Shown here piece after piece: positions 38,158 through 51,400 of a stretch of 64,000 nucleotides of DNA (positions are counted from its first letter, which is position 1; each line of letters opens with the position of its first letter). The stretch spans positions 31,283,001 to 31,347,000 of the forward strand of contig CM059587.1 in assembly GCA_030407085.1 (NCBI GenBank). Reading direction: 5' to 3'. The notes beneath the pieces were generated by a model that was not told the origin of the DNA, made no database searches, and saw nothing but the letters and a program-made list of their open reading frames with translations. The DNA comes from Trichopria drosophilae. Its lineage: Eukaryota > Arthropoda > Insecta > Hymenoptera > Diapriidae. Position numbers and translations under genes: made by a program.

Positions 38158-39778
38158 GATTTTTTTTCGTTATATTTTTTTTATCGCAGAGAAACAAGCA
38201 AGCATTATGGTATTGTTGGCACATTTGAAGGTGGTATCGAAAATGTTGCACAAATTGTTTCATATAAAAATTGGACAAAATGGTTGACTTATGGAGTATT
38301 TGCTGAAACGCCTCGATCTTCAAGTTTCCCGCTTTCAAAGGAGATGGGTCTCGTAAATCGTGTCTGAAATAAAAAACCAACATTTTTTGTCATTATTATA
38401 AGTTCATCTTGTATGTGAACAAAGAAAAACGAAAGAAATGATGAAATCAAAATTAAAGGCAGTTTTAAACTAAAAGTGTTAATTAAGAGGCAAAAATGTT
38501 ACTTCCCCTCCCCCCCCCCCCTTCCCACCTTAAAAATAGTAAAAAAGGACTTTTTTACAAACAAATAGATTCACATCGAAGAAAATTTAATACGGAAGAA
38601 AATGCAATTTGAATCATTCGATATTTTTTTAATCTTGTTTGTTAGCAAGAAAAAAATACAAAAATTAAAAGAGAAAAAGAGGCACTTAGAGTTCGAATTC
38701 CGATTTAAAGTTTTCACAGCATATTTTCCAGATGATAAACTATTTTTTAGAGCAAACAAAAATTGAGTCAAAAAATTTTGAATAACATGTATATCCCCCC
38801 TAAATAGTGAAATTTAAATAGAATTCTTAAATCCAACATGCGTGACCTACTTGATAATAACTCATCTAAGTTTGTTTTTAAAAATAAATATTTATGTTTT
38901 ATTTGTTTAGAAAATAATTGTTTATACTTTTAGTTTTTGTAATGAATTTATTGGTATGTTATTACGTAATTTCCGGTGTATTTTAAATGTCAGAATTAAA
39001 TTTTTTATAACACATAGGTATGTTTCGTTGAATACCTTTTTGCCCGATTTAAGTTTTTTATTACGGGAAATTATAATCTTTAGTATATTAAGGTAATAGA
39101 AAGTGAAACAATGAAAGTGGTGCTGATAGATGAATTTCTGTAAAGTTTTAGAGAAAGTATCAGTTCAGTAATGATAAATTTCATTTTTAAAGTGAATTTT
39201 TGATACTAAGAGTGAATATTTACTCAAACAATTGGTGTGAATTTCGTTATACTTTTCTTCAGAAATCTTACTCTTTTCGAGTCATTCGCTTATTTTAGAG
39301 TGAACTTATTGCTAATCCTAGGTTTTGATTGGCAATTTAACCACAAAATGAGTAGAGAGTATTATCGACGCGAAACCAGTGTGGACGACATGCAATGTTG
39401 CACCTTGATCAAAATGCAAATAAGTTTCACTGCAAGTGCAATGTATTTATTCAAATTTATTCAAACGTTTATTCAAAATCATTGTTGTTAAATGAAGCTT
39501 TTAACCTTAAAAACTTACTAAAGATAATACCGCAGTTACTAGTTTCCATGCTTGTCAAAATCGTTACATGCGTCAGTTATATGGTTTCTGTATCATGTAA
39601 AGTAAACCTTGGTTTACTTAACGATTCTATTGTTCTTCATTATACATATATATATAATATAAGTATATAATACTTTATTATAACTGACTTAATATTAATT
39701 ATATTAAAACTAGTGTTCTTAATAATAACACACGACGTTTAGCATTTTTTATTTTACTAAGTGCAAACCAGAACAAGA

Positions 39779-40383
39779 AAAATTTAATATTGTTTTCCAG
39801 TAAATTGATTGCTACTTCACGTTTACAATGCCATAAAACCCATAAATGATACTAGGAGTTATTATTGATAATGCCTGCATTACTTAACTTGTTACTAGAG
39901 TTCTTTGCATCGGAATGGTTATTTAAATTTTGAAAATATTGAAAGAAATAATGAAGGTTTCAGATTATATCTGCAACGAACATTTTACGTCGATTTTATA
40001 TCTTTGATATTTCGTAATGATTTCAATTCGGGTCTTATATCACAAAGTAAATACATTTAAAGACTATATATAGAATTGAAATCATATACTATATATAGTC
40101 TTTAAATGTATTTACTTTGTGATATAAGACCCGAATTGAAATCATTACGAAATATCAAAGATATAAAATCGACGTAAAATGTTTGTTGCAGATATAATCT
40201 GAAACCTTCATTATTTCTTTCAATATTTTCAAAATTTAAATAACCATTCCGATGCAAAGAACTCTAGTAACAAGTTAAGTAATGCAGGCATTATCAATAA
40301 TAACTCCTAGTATCATTTACGGGTTTTATGGCATTGTAAACGTGAAGTAGCAATCAATTTACTGGAAAACAATATTAAATTTT
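39779..40383. repeat. Near-perfect 294-bp-arm palindrome with 17-nt loop
   Basis: Left arm 39779-40072 and right arm 40090-40383 are reverse complements over 294 bp without gaps; by eye only two mismatches were found (CCCATAAATG against CCCGTAAATG, and GCAACGAAC against GCAACAAAC in arm orientation). The loop is GAATTGAAATCATATAC. No open frame, terminal motif or target-site duplication was recognised, and the arms match none of the other repeats here. A transcript from either strand would form a long hairpin. Confidence 0.95.
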
Positions 40384-40815
40384 AGTCTTTAATATCTTTA
40401 AACAACGGTAAAATATTTAAAAAGTATTCACATTTTATAATAAATTAATTTCGAATAATGGAAACATTAATACAATCTTCTTGATTATTAGGATAAAAGT
40501 AATACGTGCTCTGGTTGAAATGCTATCCAGTTTTGTTAGATACAATAGACTTTATGGTTAATTTGTATAGGTGTAAAACTGTATTCACGAAAATTCTTAC
40601 AATTTTGACTTATATATAAATTGGCAAATCGTTTCTTTATTAGAAAGTTATGTATTTATGATTTTTCCACATACTTGTTATATAGCCTGATAATTTTTCT
40701 GTAAAATTACCCTGGTTAACAAAATTTGACTTTGGGGAATCGTCAGAGATGCGCATACACTTTTCTGACGTATTTTTATGCGCTAAATCCAAATCCGTTT
40801 ACAGAATTTTCCCAG

Positions 40816-41532
40816 CACCCTCAACTTTCGAGATATCCGCCAATTTTTATTTTTTCCAAATTCATTTCTTCCGGAAATTTTGTTCTGCAATAGAACATGA
40901 TAATCAAAAGTAAGACCTCTCATTTTACGCACAATTACTTCCAAAATACGTGTGAATTTTTCCAGATAGAAAAAAAACAGTGGTTCTTAGTATTATCAGG
41001 GAAAAACTTCCAAAAAATCATTAAAAAAGACAAAAATTAAGATATTTTTAGGATAAAAAATGTGAATAACTTAAAAGAAAAAAATCTTAAAACTATTCTA
41101 CGTCCACAGTTCTGTAGTGCACTTGTACTAAATTTAAAATTAACTCGACTTTATCGGAAAAAATCCATATCTTCAAACTAAATAAACTTAAATAGATGCA
41201 CAACTTCTGAAATTGAAGCATGATTATCCTACTACAGGACTATGGACGTAGAATATTTTAAAGATTTTTTCCTTTCAAGTTATACGCAATTTTTATTCTA
41301 AGAATACCTCAATTTTTGTCTTTTTTAGTGATTTTTTGGAAGTTGTTCAGTGATAATTCTAAGAACCACTTTTTCTCAGTCTGGAAAAACTCACACGTAT
41401 TCTGGATGTCATTTTACGTAAAATGAGATGTCTTACGTTTAATTATCGTGTTCTATTGCAAACAAAAAGATTCCGGACGAAATGAATTAGGAAAAAATAC
41501 AAAATGGCGGATATCTCGAAAAATGGAGGGTG
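40816..41532. repeat. Foldback element, about 300-bp diverged arms
   Basis: Arms at 40816-41118 and 41231-41532, spacer about 110 bp. Paired blocks include TTCGAGATATCCGCCA with TGGCGGATATCTCGAA, GTGGTTCTTAG with CTAAGAACCAC, and ATTCTACGTCCA with TGGACGTAGAAT. There are several indels between arms. No coding potential. Confidence 0.9.
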
Positions 41533-43309
41533 ATTTACCAGTCTAGTTCATGGAGGAAAGTTGTTACAAATATAAAACAAAATATGAAACCATATGGCAA
41601 CAAATATTATGTCTATATAATTATGAGTTATCATGATTGAGAGTTAATATCATTATAAATAGATCTTACTTCTACTAATGATAAAATATACATCATTTCT
41701 TAAAAGATTTTTCTTAGTCGCTACTTAACTGTAGCTATATTCACTTAAGACGAGGTCTTCAGGGATATTTAATATGCGTTTTTTACTGACTCTCGAATTA
41801 CATATAAAATGTGGTGCAGATGTTCTTGGAAATAATACTAATATTTTTGAGACGGTAAAAAACACAATATTATTATAATACCAACAGATTTATTGTTTGA
41901 CACAGATCAAATTGGTTAATCTTCATTTCCTGTTATCTGATTTACGTAAAAAGGGGTGTAAGTTCAGCACTTAGATCTCGACCGATAGGTTTCTTCCAGT
42001 TACTGGGACGGTAAAAAGCCCTTGTAAAAAGCAAATAAATTCGTGAATAGATTAAAGAAGTTACTTTTTACGTTTGAGTACTGTGACCAGAATTAATAAC
42101 TTATTACTTGCGGCATTCATTGTGACGGTTGGTATTATCAGAGAGGGATTCCGAACAAGGGTGCTTTCAATAAGCTACTGAAGCCCCATGAGAAGAAGAC
42201 TTGATAGGTTATCGAATGTTAAGCCCCTTCTGAATGAAGATATGACTCAGGTCAACTTATTTTTCGTTTTTATTTGCTTCTATGTCCACTGTAACACGCA
42301 AATTCTAATAATCAAAAAGTGAAACTGAATTTTTCGATACTAAAGCGACAAAATATCATCAATTTTTACGGTATTACTTTTTTCAATAAAGACGGTTATC
42401 AGCATGCAACAAAAATGAAATGTTCAGTTTTACATTTCGTCACTTAAAAAATGAAAATATTCCGGTAAAACCTGACCTTTTAGGTTTCCAGTCCCTGTCC
42501 ATCAAGACAGAGAACTAATCTCTGATCAAGTCTCGGATTTCAATATTTCCTGTATTGAAAATGTATCATTAGAATCTACATTGACATAAGACATGAATAT
42601 TAGGTTCGTCATTCATATCTTATAAACATATACACAATTACCAAGTTTTTTCTAATTTGAAAATTCTTCAAAAAGAATATTTAATATTAATTATTACTAG
42701 CGTTCAAGAAAATTCATGAATACCAGGGATGAATGAAAATCCTGGTCACACTAATATAAACAATCAGATCAGGTTTAATAGCTGTGTCGTTGATTATGTT
42801 TCAATATCCTATATTTATAATCGTAAAACAATTTTGTAGAAAATATTACAAAAAATTGTAGAATATTTTTATTTCAATTTCATATAAAATCATAATAATT
42901 ACTTGCCTTAGGTCGGAAGTGTAGAAAATGGTCTAAAGGATCCAGATATACTAACGAGAATATAGTTATATAGTTAAAAGAACAATTAACTAAATTTATA
43001 ATGCTATATTGATTCTATCTCGAATTTCTGTATTTTAGCTGTTTTACAAAACCAACTGGTCTATCCAACTGGTCTATCTCCATCCAGTGCAACTATCTAG
43101 TCTAACCAAAATCTCCTGAAAAGAATTTGTGTCGTTAAACCTTGAAGAGTTTCAGGCTAATAAATAATCGATACCTCGCTGCCAGATGGCAACAATCTCG
43201 CCGCCCCTGATTATAGCTATCCCGCAAGAGAAATGAATTTTGGTTACTTTCACTGTCTCATATTTGACCAGTTTTTGGCAACAAAGAATTCGAATGGGTA
43301 TTAAGACGG

Positions 43310-43322
43310 TGGGGGGGGGGGT
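43310..43322 (+). repeat. G homopolymer run
   Basis: Eleven G in a row (43311-43321). A C run of twelve lies at 38510-38521 and a G run of ten at 15279-15288. Lengths may be unreliable. Confidence 0.9.
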
Positions 43323-43500
43323 GACTGGTTCGTCTGATGTTTTTGTTGACAGGTCTTGACAGAATAATGATTTCAATTCTTTTGAAACAAGCAATTATAT
43401 TATGTCCAATTATAACAGAGTTCAGAATTAACAAGTTGTAATAATCGGAGACATGATAAGAATAAATGTAGCAGAATTTAAAATAACACTACTTGGTTTT

Positions 43501-44243
43501 AAGTGGTTACGGGTGTAATTTTATACCCTGAATACGATCCCGAGTTTCAAAATTGTGTACCACGTCAGGATTTTGGGAAAAGTGAGGGGAAAAACTTAAC
43601 TGAACGTATTTTGGTTTACAAAATAATATAGACAGAATAAACAATTTCTTTTTTTATTCGCTTCAAAACCTTCAAAATTGACTATGTTATGGCGAGTTGA
43701 TTAAGATTAGACTATATCTCACCTGACGAACTAGGAACTTTAGTCTAGACTGCTTAAATTGTGCTTAAATTTTTCATATCCTATTTGGTTCAACACGACC
43801 TAGTATTACCTTCACTGTATCATATTAAGCCATATTGGATCCGGCATTTTGGATTTTGAAAATTTCGAACATTTGACATCGGATTTGTTACCGGCGATCC
43901 GAAAATACGTAAATGCAGAACATAACGAAAATTGTGACACTTTCAAAAAGTTGGATGTTAAACGGTTAAACAAGTCGAGCATTAAGGATTAATCCCATCT
44001 TTTAAAAGAAAATTTCTTTTTTAGTCCTACGGCTATCGGTCTTGTAATGTAGGATGTAAGCTTCAATTTAAGATATATCGACATTTCTGGCACGTAAGTT
44101 TAAAGAGAAAAAAAATACTGAAAAATCCCCAAAAATACGATTTTGGGGTCTTTATCCTCACCTTTCGTATAACCCTGACACGCTACGCAATTTTAGAGCC
44201 TGGGATCGTATTCAGCGCCTAAAAATTCATAAAAAAACCACTG
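43501..44243. repeat. Inverted-repeat element with 95-bp arms
   Basis: 43501-43600 pairs with 44151-44243: AGTGGTT...CTGAATACGATCCC on the left and GGGATCGTATTCAGCGCC...AACCACT on the right. The interior holds a copy of the CCATTTTGGATTT/GTAATCAGCGACC dispersed family near 43830. No coding region was seen. Confidence 0.8.
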
Positions 44244-45841
44244 CAACATCTAAAAAGGAAAAAGTTTTATTTGTAACAGAACCGTTAAAAATATAAATAA
44301 AGAACATTACATTAGGATTAATATGTTTCCCACATACTTTTTGGGGCATTTTCAGTAATATTTTCTGAATATCTAATATTATTATAATTGCAATCGAGGA
44401 TTAAATTATCATGGCAAATTCACGGGTATAATATATACATTTCGATTTGGATTCAAATAGATTTATTGATGGATTGAGTCGAAAAGAAAATTTCGTCATA
44501 GTAAATGGAACTTACTATGTAATAAAACATCACACTTTGCTCAAGTGTATAGTAACGCGATCATATGCGTAACGGCTTTTGCTAATATTTTAACATTGTA
44601 AGTCTCGTGGTTACGGTTGCTCGACTCTGGAATTCACAGCCCGCAGACATATAAGATACAAAGTTATCCCGATCTTTAAATTTAAAGTATACGTACCTAC
44701 TTAACTGTAACATTGGTATGCGTGGTTCTTTCACCTTAAAGTGTTAATCTCAAGTTGTTTTCTAATGCTCGCATAATAGTATGTATATTTTGTAATAACG
44801 GAAGTCTCTTGAAATATCAACGAAGAGAGGAGAAAAGTGTATTTAAGTAAATCCGACTTTTGAACAAAAATTCGATCAACGTGCAAAGTATGTTTATCTA
44901 TTCCACTAACTTGGGCTCAGATGTTATTTTTACTTCGAAATGAATAAGAATTATAATATTGACTTTACATTGAGATAACCCCAAAAGTTTTTAGCAATCA
45001 TTTTATAATGATTTTTTAATCTATATTTCCTTATTCGTATTTAAATAATTAATGGCAATGAAAAAGTGCTGATTTAATTGTATTCATTTCTAACACAGCT
45101 TCATCAATTCTTATGTTGTTTAAAATTAATGTACTGTCTTAATCATTGTTTTTAATAAGATATGTAGTCAGTGCTATGTCAACATCACATCTCTTGTAAG
45201 TGCTACTAAGTAATTTTCTATTGTGTTTACAGAACTCTCACCTGTAAATGTTCACGGAAAGAAAATGGTGCTTGCAACTATAAGAACACGCGATTGGGAG
45301 TTATTAAATATTAATTTAATATTCTAAAATCATGGTAATACTTATTGAATCACACATTTGCGTAACATTACCAAATTTTGGTAAATAGAACCAATTTCTT
45401 CTCATAGTATTCGGCACTAGTTCTTAAAATTCAGCAAACCTAATATATACAGATGCTGTCTTGGTTGAATCTTAAAATAGACTATAGACAGTGTCAGAAC
45501 TAACTCTGTTATACTACTACACAACCGTACAAAATTGGTTATGTGCGTGGTATACAAAAAAAAAAATGATGGCGAATTTTTTGGGATTTTAAATTATGAA
45601 AACTTTTAAATTACCCAACAATTGGACTGTAAGAATTTCATTCGTGTATTGTTATAGTCGAATATTTTGAGGAATTGTTACGTTATCAATTTATAACACA
45701 CAGAATATCCGTATATAAGAATTTCATATCTAATGGAAATTTCGTCAGTAGATATATTTTCAAAAAGTATAATATACTTGATATTAATTGAAATTTCTTT
45801 AAATAATTTCTAAAATTGTACATAATATTTAATTAATAAAC

Positions 45842-45907
45842 CCTAGTAGAAAGTAGTGAGAACTATTTGCACTAGCACTGGTCAGCACCTCGTTTATTTC
45901 CTACCGG
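45842..45907. mobile_element. Possible degenerate CCTRGTAGAAA MITE
   Basis: CCTAGTAGAAAGTAGTGAG at the left, and a damaged TTTCCTACCGG at the right. Only the left end fits the family well. Confidence 0.35.
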
Positions 45908-46577
45908 ACCACCTTATTAATATTTGTATTATTTTAACATTTTTTTTTTTATTTATTTTTTCCAAAGTAACTCTTTGAGGCTCGATTGAGAGTGATAAAA
46001 CGAGATCTGTATTCAGAACATATGGTTACAGTATTTTATTGTAATTGTAGTGTATTTTACATTTATCGCTGCTGTAGTTCATTTGTAAGTACAATTGAAC
46101 AAATAATTAACATGTAATTTAACTGCGAATAAAGTATGAGACTGAATAATTCAATTAATCAATTTTATTTATGTGCTTCGACTTTATGCGTATATACACT
46201 ACTAAAAAACACGGGTTCCAATAATAAAAAAAAATATTCTAAAGTAAATAGTAATTTGTATTGAAAATGAAACTATTATTTGCATTTCTTTTAGTACATC
46301 ATCCATTTACTATCCAGAATAGTGCTCCGACAAAAATGTTTCTTGTCCAATAAAAAGATGTTTCAAAGAATGAAATATCCATTAGTGTTTATAAATTCGT
46401 TTTTATAAATTTCTCTCTTCCAATATTCGAACGTGAATGTCGACATCGACAATAGTAAACAGTAGATTTGTCTATGTTCAATATAATAACAACTTTTCGC
46501 GTCTTTTCTTCACTGTGTATGTCAGTTTCTTATTTCAATGGTAGCAATATTAGCAGCATTCAAGTTCAGTCTCTGTA

Positions 46578-46831
46578 ATGGAAACCACTAACAATGTTTC
46601 TTCTGTTCTTAAAAATGAAGGCGATTCATCTGTAATAGATTCTACAAATATTTTTGCAACGCCAAACGTGGAAAATGTTATAACCAACTCAGCGGATTTT
46701 TTATTGTGCCAGACGGTTTCTCTGGTGATGAAAATGAGGATTCACGTACACTAGTTATAAAATTAACAAGAATTCTCTTTTCCGACATAGTAAATACATA
46801 CGGAACTTTAAATATCATACAACAGGCATAA
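46578..46831 (+). pseudogene. Unrecognised coding remnant with one frameshift
   Basis: ATG at 46578 opens METTNNVSSVLKNEGDSSVI and continues for 41 codons. At a T-run (46697-46702) the frame fits a continuation only if one T has been lost: FIVPDGFSGDENEDSRTL and onward to TAA at 46829-46831. The acidic VPDGFSGDEN part has the look of real protein sequence and faintly recalls the VPxGxLSxDE segment of chromatin assembly factor 1 large subunits; this is a guess. It could equally be chance. Confidence 0.25.
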
Positions 46832-48084
46832 ACGAATAAAATAATTTACTATAATTTATAGTTTCTTTAAAATCAGAATTATTATTATCCCCCTCCTCTC
46901 AATCACACCACTTTGTTCCTATTTTTCATGTATTGTATATATAATACACATTATGTATGTATATGTATTATTTATTATAACAAAATTTAACGTGATTTCG
47001 AATTTGGCGGCCTAATTTTTGGCCGAGAAAATATTATATGTACTATATTTTTGCGAGTCAGGCCTTAAATGTCTACAGTAAATAAAAGAAGATCGACTTT
47101 CAAAATAAACACGGTATAATAAACACGTGAATTTATAGTTAAATCTAATTTTATGATGCATATGAAATTTTGTATATTCCAAATTCTTCTGAATTTCCAA
47201 AAAAAGAATAACGCATTGTGAACATCTTTGAACATCTGTGAACTTTTAACAAATTAGGAAGTTACAACAAGAGCTTCGAAAGATGAACAAGCATTCAACG
47301 TTGTTTTTCTGCATTTTTTCTTGAAAGATAAGAAATTGGATTCAACAAAGAATTCAGATTTTGAATCCTTCTGAAACCTTGTTCATTTTCTGTCCTTTGC
47401 TTTCTTCGCTTTAAAAGCCATCCAAGATGGTGTATGGTGACTGGACTGTCATCAAATGGGAAACACCCTAAATATTTTGAGAATCAAATAGTTCTGTGGC
47501 AGGTAACAGACTCGTTTGGTTTTTGAAACGAACTGCATAACTGTAACGACGTTTCGACGAGCGTATTACTCAAAACATACTTTATAAATCATCACCATTT
47601 AACGTGGTTGAGTCAATAGAAATCATGGTTGCAGCAACCAAACCCAAGTTTTCAGTATATTAATTAAATGAAATATAAAACCGAATTAGTTACGATGACG
47701 ATGTGAGTTGTGCAAAAATGTATTATACATCATTTTCTAAGATACATGACCATATCAGAGCTATCCCAATAGCATAAAAATCGATTATCTAGTCAGTGAC
47801 ATGTTGAATTCGAAAGTGTAATATCCATTCAAATGAATCGTACGAATTTCGCATAACCGCTTGAACGGTGTTCCTGAGTTTTGTAATAAAATGTCAATGC
47901 ACTTAACTAAACCCTTATACCAATTATGTCTTAATCTTGTTATAAGAGTAATATGATAAATATTCTGAACAAAAATTGGTACCTCATTTTATATTGTCCT
48001 TTTTAGGCTAAGCGGTGATTTAAGTAGAGTATGAAAATTCTGAACGTGTGAAGATCGGTAACTGGTGATATTCGAATTTTCCAG

Positions 48085-48414
48085 GATTGCCAGTTATGGG
48101 ATGCGAGGATTTTAACGGTGATCATCTTGCGACTTAGTATCTGGTCAGGAAAATTGGGTCCTCGTCCAGTCGACGGCGAAATCTCCTCCTTATCCGCGAA
48201 TCGAGAACGGCTCGAGACTGTGCGACAGGTATTGACGGAGGTTCCTCTCATCGACGGGCACAATGATCTACCCTGGAATATCCGGAACTTCGTGCACAAC
48301 CAGCTGGCCGAATTCGAATTCGATAAGGACCTGCGCCAAGTCTTGCCTTGGAGCAAGAGCGCCTGGAGTCAGACAGACTTACCCAGATTACGCCAAGGAA
48401 TGGTTGGCGGGCAG
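48085..48414 (+). CDS. Membrane dipeptidase, exon with N-terminal part of catalytic domain
   Basis: This exon encodes the start of a renal-type (membrane) dipeptidase, a zinc peptidase of the amidohydrolase-like fold that hydrolyses dipeptides and is usually secreted or GPI-anchored. The translation contains VPLIDGHNDLPWNIRN; in the mammalian enzymes the His and Asp of this motif are ligands of the binuclear zinc site. Further on are DLPRLRQGMVGGQ, the conserved segment leading into FW..Y.PC. The exon ends after a complete codon (CAG) followed by the donor GTACGT at 48415. The 5' limit is uncertain: the frame is open from 48052, has no ATG before the conserved region, and acceptor-like AGs end at 48084 (better pyrimidine tract) and 48148. 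The residues before GPRPVDGE are therefore doubtful. A signal peptide or membrane anchor is expected in an upstream exon that was not found. Family assignment is firm; the exact start is not. Confidence 0.9.
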
Positions 48415-51149
48415 GTACGTCCTATCGACAGCTTTCGATCCTTCCACTGGATTTCCTTTGTTGTCGTCAACTACCTCTTATCTTATCATCGATACCTTCT
48501 TAAAACAATTATAATAAAATACACAAATGAATCGGAAAACTTAAATAGGGAATTTACTTTCTAGAAAATTTCCAAGTTTTCTGTGGGAGTAAATCATAAA
48601 TTGGTAAAAATGCTATACTTTTCGTTTTTGATAAATATAAAAGTTGGTTTGCTTGGGAACGAAATTCAAAATCGATATAGTACCTATTGTATTAGAAACA
48701 TTTTCTAAGTATGATACTCTTAATTGTGTCGTATAATATACAGTAGTTTTTAATCTCTCAATATATGGGACACGAATGATAATGTCACTGAGATACATAC
48801 ATCTTTTAATTGTATCGGTTTTGTCGAAAGTACACTTTTGATAGCCGATTATAACATTCAAAATGGCGCATCAAATATGGAGGATAAAAATACGAAATCT
48901 TAGTTTATTTATTGCACATTCGGTATAAATGTGTTGCTGTAGTCTCTGATTATTCCAGATGTTTATCTATTTTATGATAAGGCCAATAGTAATTAACTTA
49001 TTGACACTGCCAATAAATATTGCAAATTCATATCAAAGTCTGCCTAATAAATGACGTATTTTTTTGTTTTTCGAAGAGGGGGAAGGAGCATTATGGATGC
49101 ATGTCCAGCTATTTAATCATTCCATTCTTTCATATTAGCGAGAAACAATAGTACCTCGCCCAAGTCGCACAATTAAAAATAAGCATTTTAATGCCAATAA
49201 CAGTTTTTTAGCTTTTGTACTAAATTTAGGTTTCAAAGTGTTATGAATTTATAAATTTATAATAGATTAATAAACTATATTATACCATATAAGGTATTGT
49301 TTTAAACTAGTATATTTACTTTTATATGACCCCTTCATTGTATATGGTTCGGAAAGTTTTGGAAAACAAGATTTCAAATGCAAAATCTAATCTGTCGCAA
49401 ATTATTAATATTTTTGAAGATGAAAAGTCTGAATATGGATAAATTCGTTCAACAGTCATTTAAATTATGGGTTTTAAATTATGGGCGTTGCCAACATTAT
49501 AATTCCAAAAATCGATACATTGTACAAATGTTGTACTTATTAAAAATTGTGTGATTTGCAAATAATTTGTTTGAAATTATAACCAACTATCGGTTTCAAC
49601 TTTAAATGTATAATGATCGAAAAATGTTAACAAATATTGACGAAAATTAATTAACTGCTAATTCCGTAATGGACTTTAAATTTCTCGTGACGGGAACAGA
49701 GTCCAAAATTAATTACATATTTATTTTGTAAATTATAAATACAAATAAAAGAACAGAAAGTATTATTTAAATAATGTTTTTGAAAATATTAAAATGTACT
49801 TTCTTTAGGTCGTAACGGGTTATTTATTTAAAAAAGGAGAGTAGAGTAAAATTTATTTGTATATTTAATAAACAAAATATAAAAAAAAAGAATATTTTCT
49901 TCTGTATTATTTATAATTTTAATAGATATAACATTTATTTCTATTAATTTTAAGATTTTATACATTATATTTTAAGTAATAAGAAACTGTTTTAAGAGGC
50001 GAAGAATTTGTTACTGGTATAAGACAATTTTCTCAGCGATACTTACTTTTTTTCATTACGTTACTGTCAACGCTTTTAATAGACATTCTTAATAGTGACT
50101 AATTGCGCTTCGTAACATTTCAATTTACTACGAAATTTGTACTACACCGTAAAAAAGGTAATATTGTTTTTATTTGCAAGGTCCGAATTGTAGTACCTAA
50201 TGCACAGTAATGAATAGTTTATTGTCGAGTACAATTGTTGTACTATTGTTCCAATAGTAAATATGTAGTGATTAATTATAAATATAACAGTTATCTCAAT
50301 AGTTACGAATAATCCCCTTATAACGATGATTATAGTCGTTTTAACTAGCTCTAAACAGAATTGCTACAAATTGTCTTCAAAATACAGTATTATTTAACAA
50401 TATTACCTCAGCAGAGAAAATGATTAATCAATATATCAGTATACTTATAGTACACCTAAACTGATTTCAATTGTTTATTTGTAATTGTAGAAATCTGTTT
50501 AGATCAACATGAACATGTTTTTGTCTGATAAGTGGTTAAGTATTTAAGAGTTCTTGTAAAAGTTGAATGAAGTCAAAATAAAAATGTTGATTAGGCTTTG
50601 CTAATTATCAGGCATAACTCATTGAAATTTCTCTTATAAGAGTTGTTCCAGAAATTCTTCTTGCGCATTAAAGAGACCCAGGATGAAAACATTTTAATAG
50701 ATATTTAATCCGGTCGAATATAAAGCCAAGTAAAGCGCACTAGATTTTTATCGACTTGTCCATATTTCAAGTCAAATTTTGTGAGAAGTTATAATGTATC
50801 CTGATCCTGATCTTATCTTGATCAAATTTTATATTATCGAGTAAATGATACTCATTATTACAATTATGTCTTAAGCAAATAACTAAAAAGGGTATTTGTC
50901 GTATTTATTAATCCAAATACATCAAGACTCTGAGCAATGGATTTAGCACGTACCATTTTAGGAGAACGATTTCAGACACTTCATGACCAAAACATTTAAT
51001 TAACCCATTAACGCTCAGAATGCAGAGTCTGCAAGAAAACTTCGGTCCTATAAAATATTGCACAATCAATAGAGAAATAATTTAAAAGGATCTTTTTCGA
51101 CTATTTTCAGCGTTGTTTTTTTCATTCAAATGTTCTAACGTAGAACACG

Positions 51150-51400
51150 ATTTTTACCAATCGATAAACTCATAAAAAGCGAATAAAATTTTTTTTAAAA
51201 CTCCGGGGGTAGAATTCGATTTTTCGCCCTGCAGTAAAATCTGCGGGCGCAAATTATCGAACCCCACACCCGTCGTATTAAAAAAACTCGTATGCAACAT
51301 GGGCGAAATATCGATCTCTGACGAGTGTGTTTGTAAACCCTCGCTTCGCTCGTGCGACAAAATTCGCACTCCTCGCAGATCAGAAATTGCGCCCTTGTTA
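51150..51400. repeat. CpG-richer repeat-like patch
   Basis: A block with GCCCTGCAGTAAAATCTGCGGGC (near palindrome), CCCTCGCTTCGCTCGTGCG and GACGAGTGTG in otherwise AT-rich sequence inside the dipeptidase intron. It has the look of an interspersed repeat; no other copy in the window. Confidence 0.4.

Larger units (their letters stand above)
27381..39778. other. AT-rich non-genic region with MITEs
   Basis: Very AT-rich, especially 29500-31600. Carries the small MITE copies and the shared segment at 35182. No exon with protein similarity was found; if the CpG island is the dipeptidase promoter, this would be part of its first intron. Confidence 0.5.
44244..48084. other. AT-rich region upstream of the dipeptidase exon
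   Basis: Holds the unrecognised frame remnant at 46578 and a possible MITE fragment at 45842. An upstream dipeptidase exon with signal peptide could not be identified here. Confidence 0.45.

Noticed and set aside
38086..38383. 93-codon + and 77-codon minus frames overlapping a MITE end
   Set aside because: They start inside the MITE and have no recognisable domain.
48003..48356. 117-codon minus-strand frame opposite the dipeptidase exon
   Set aside because: It is the antisense shadow of the conserved + strand exon.
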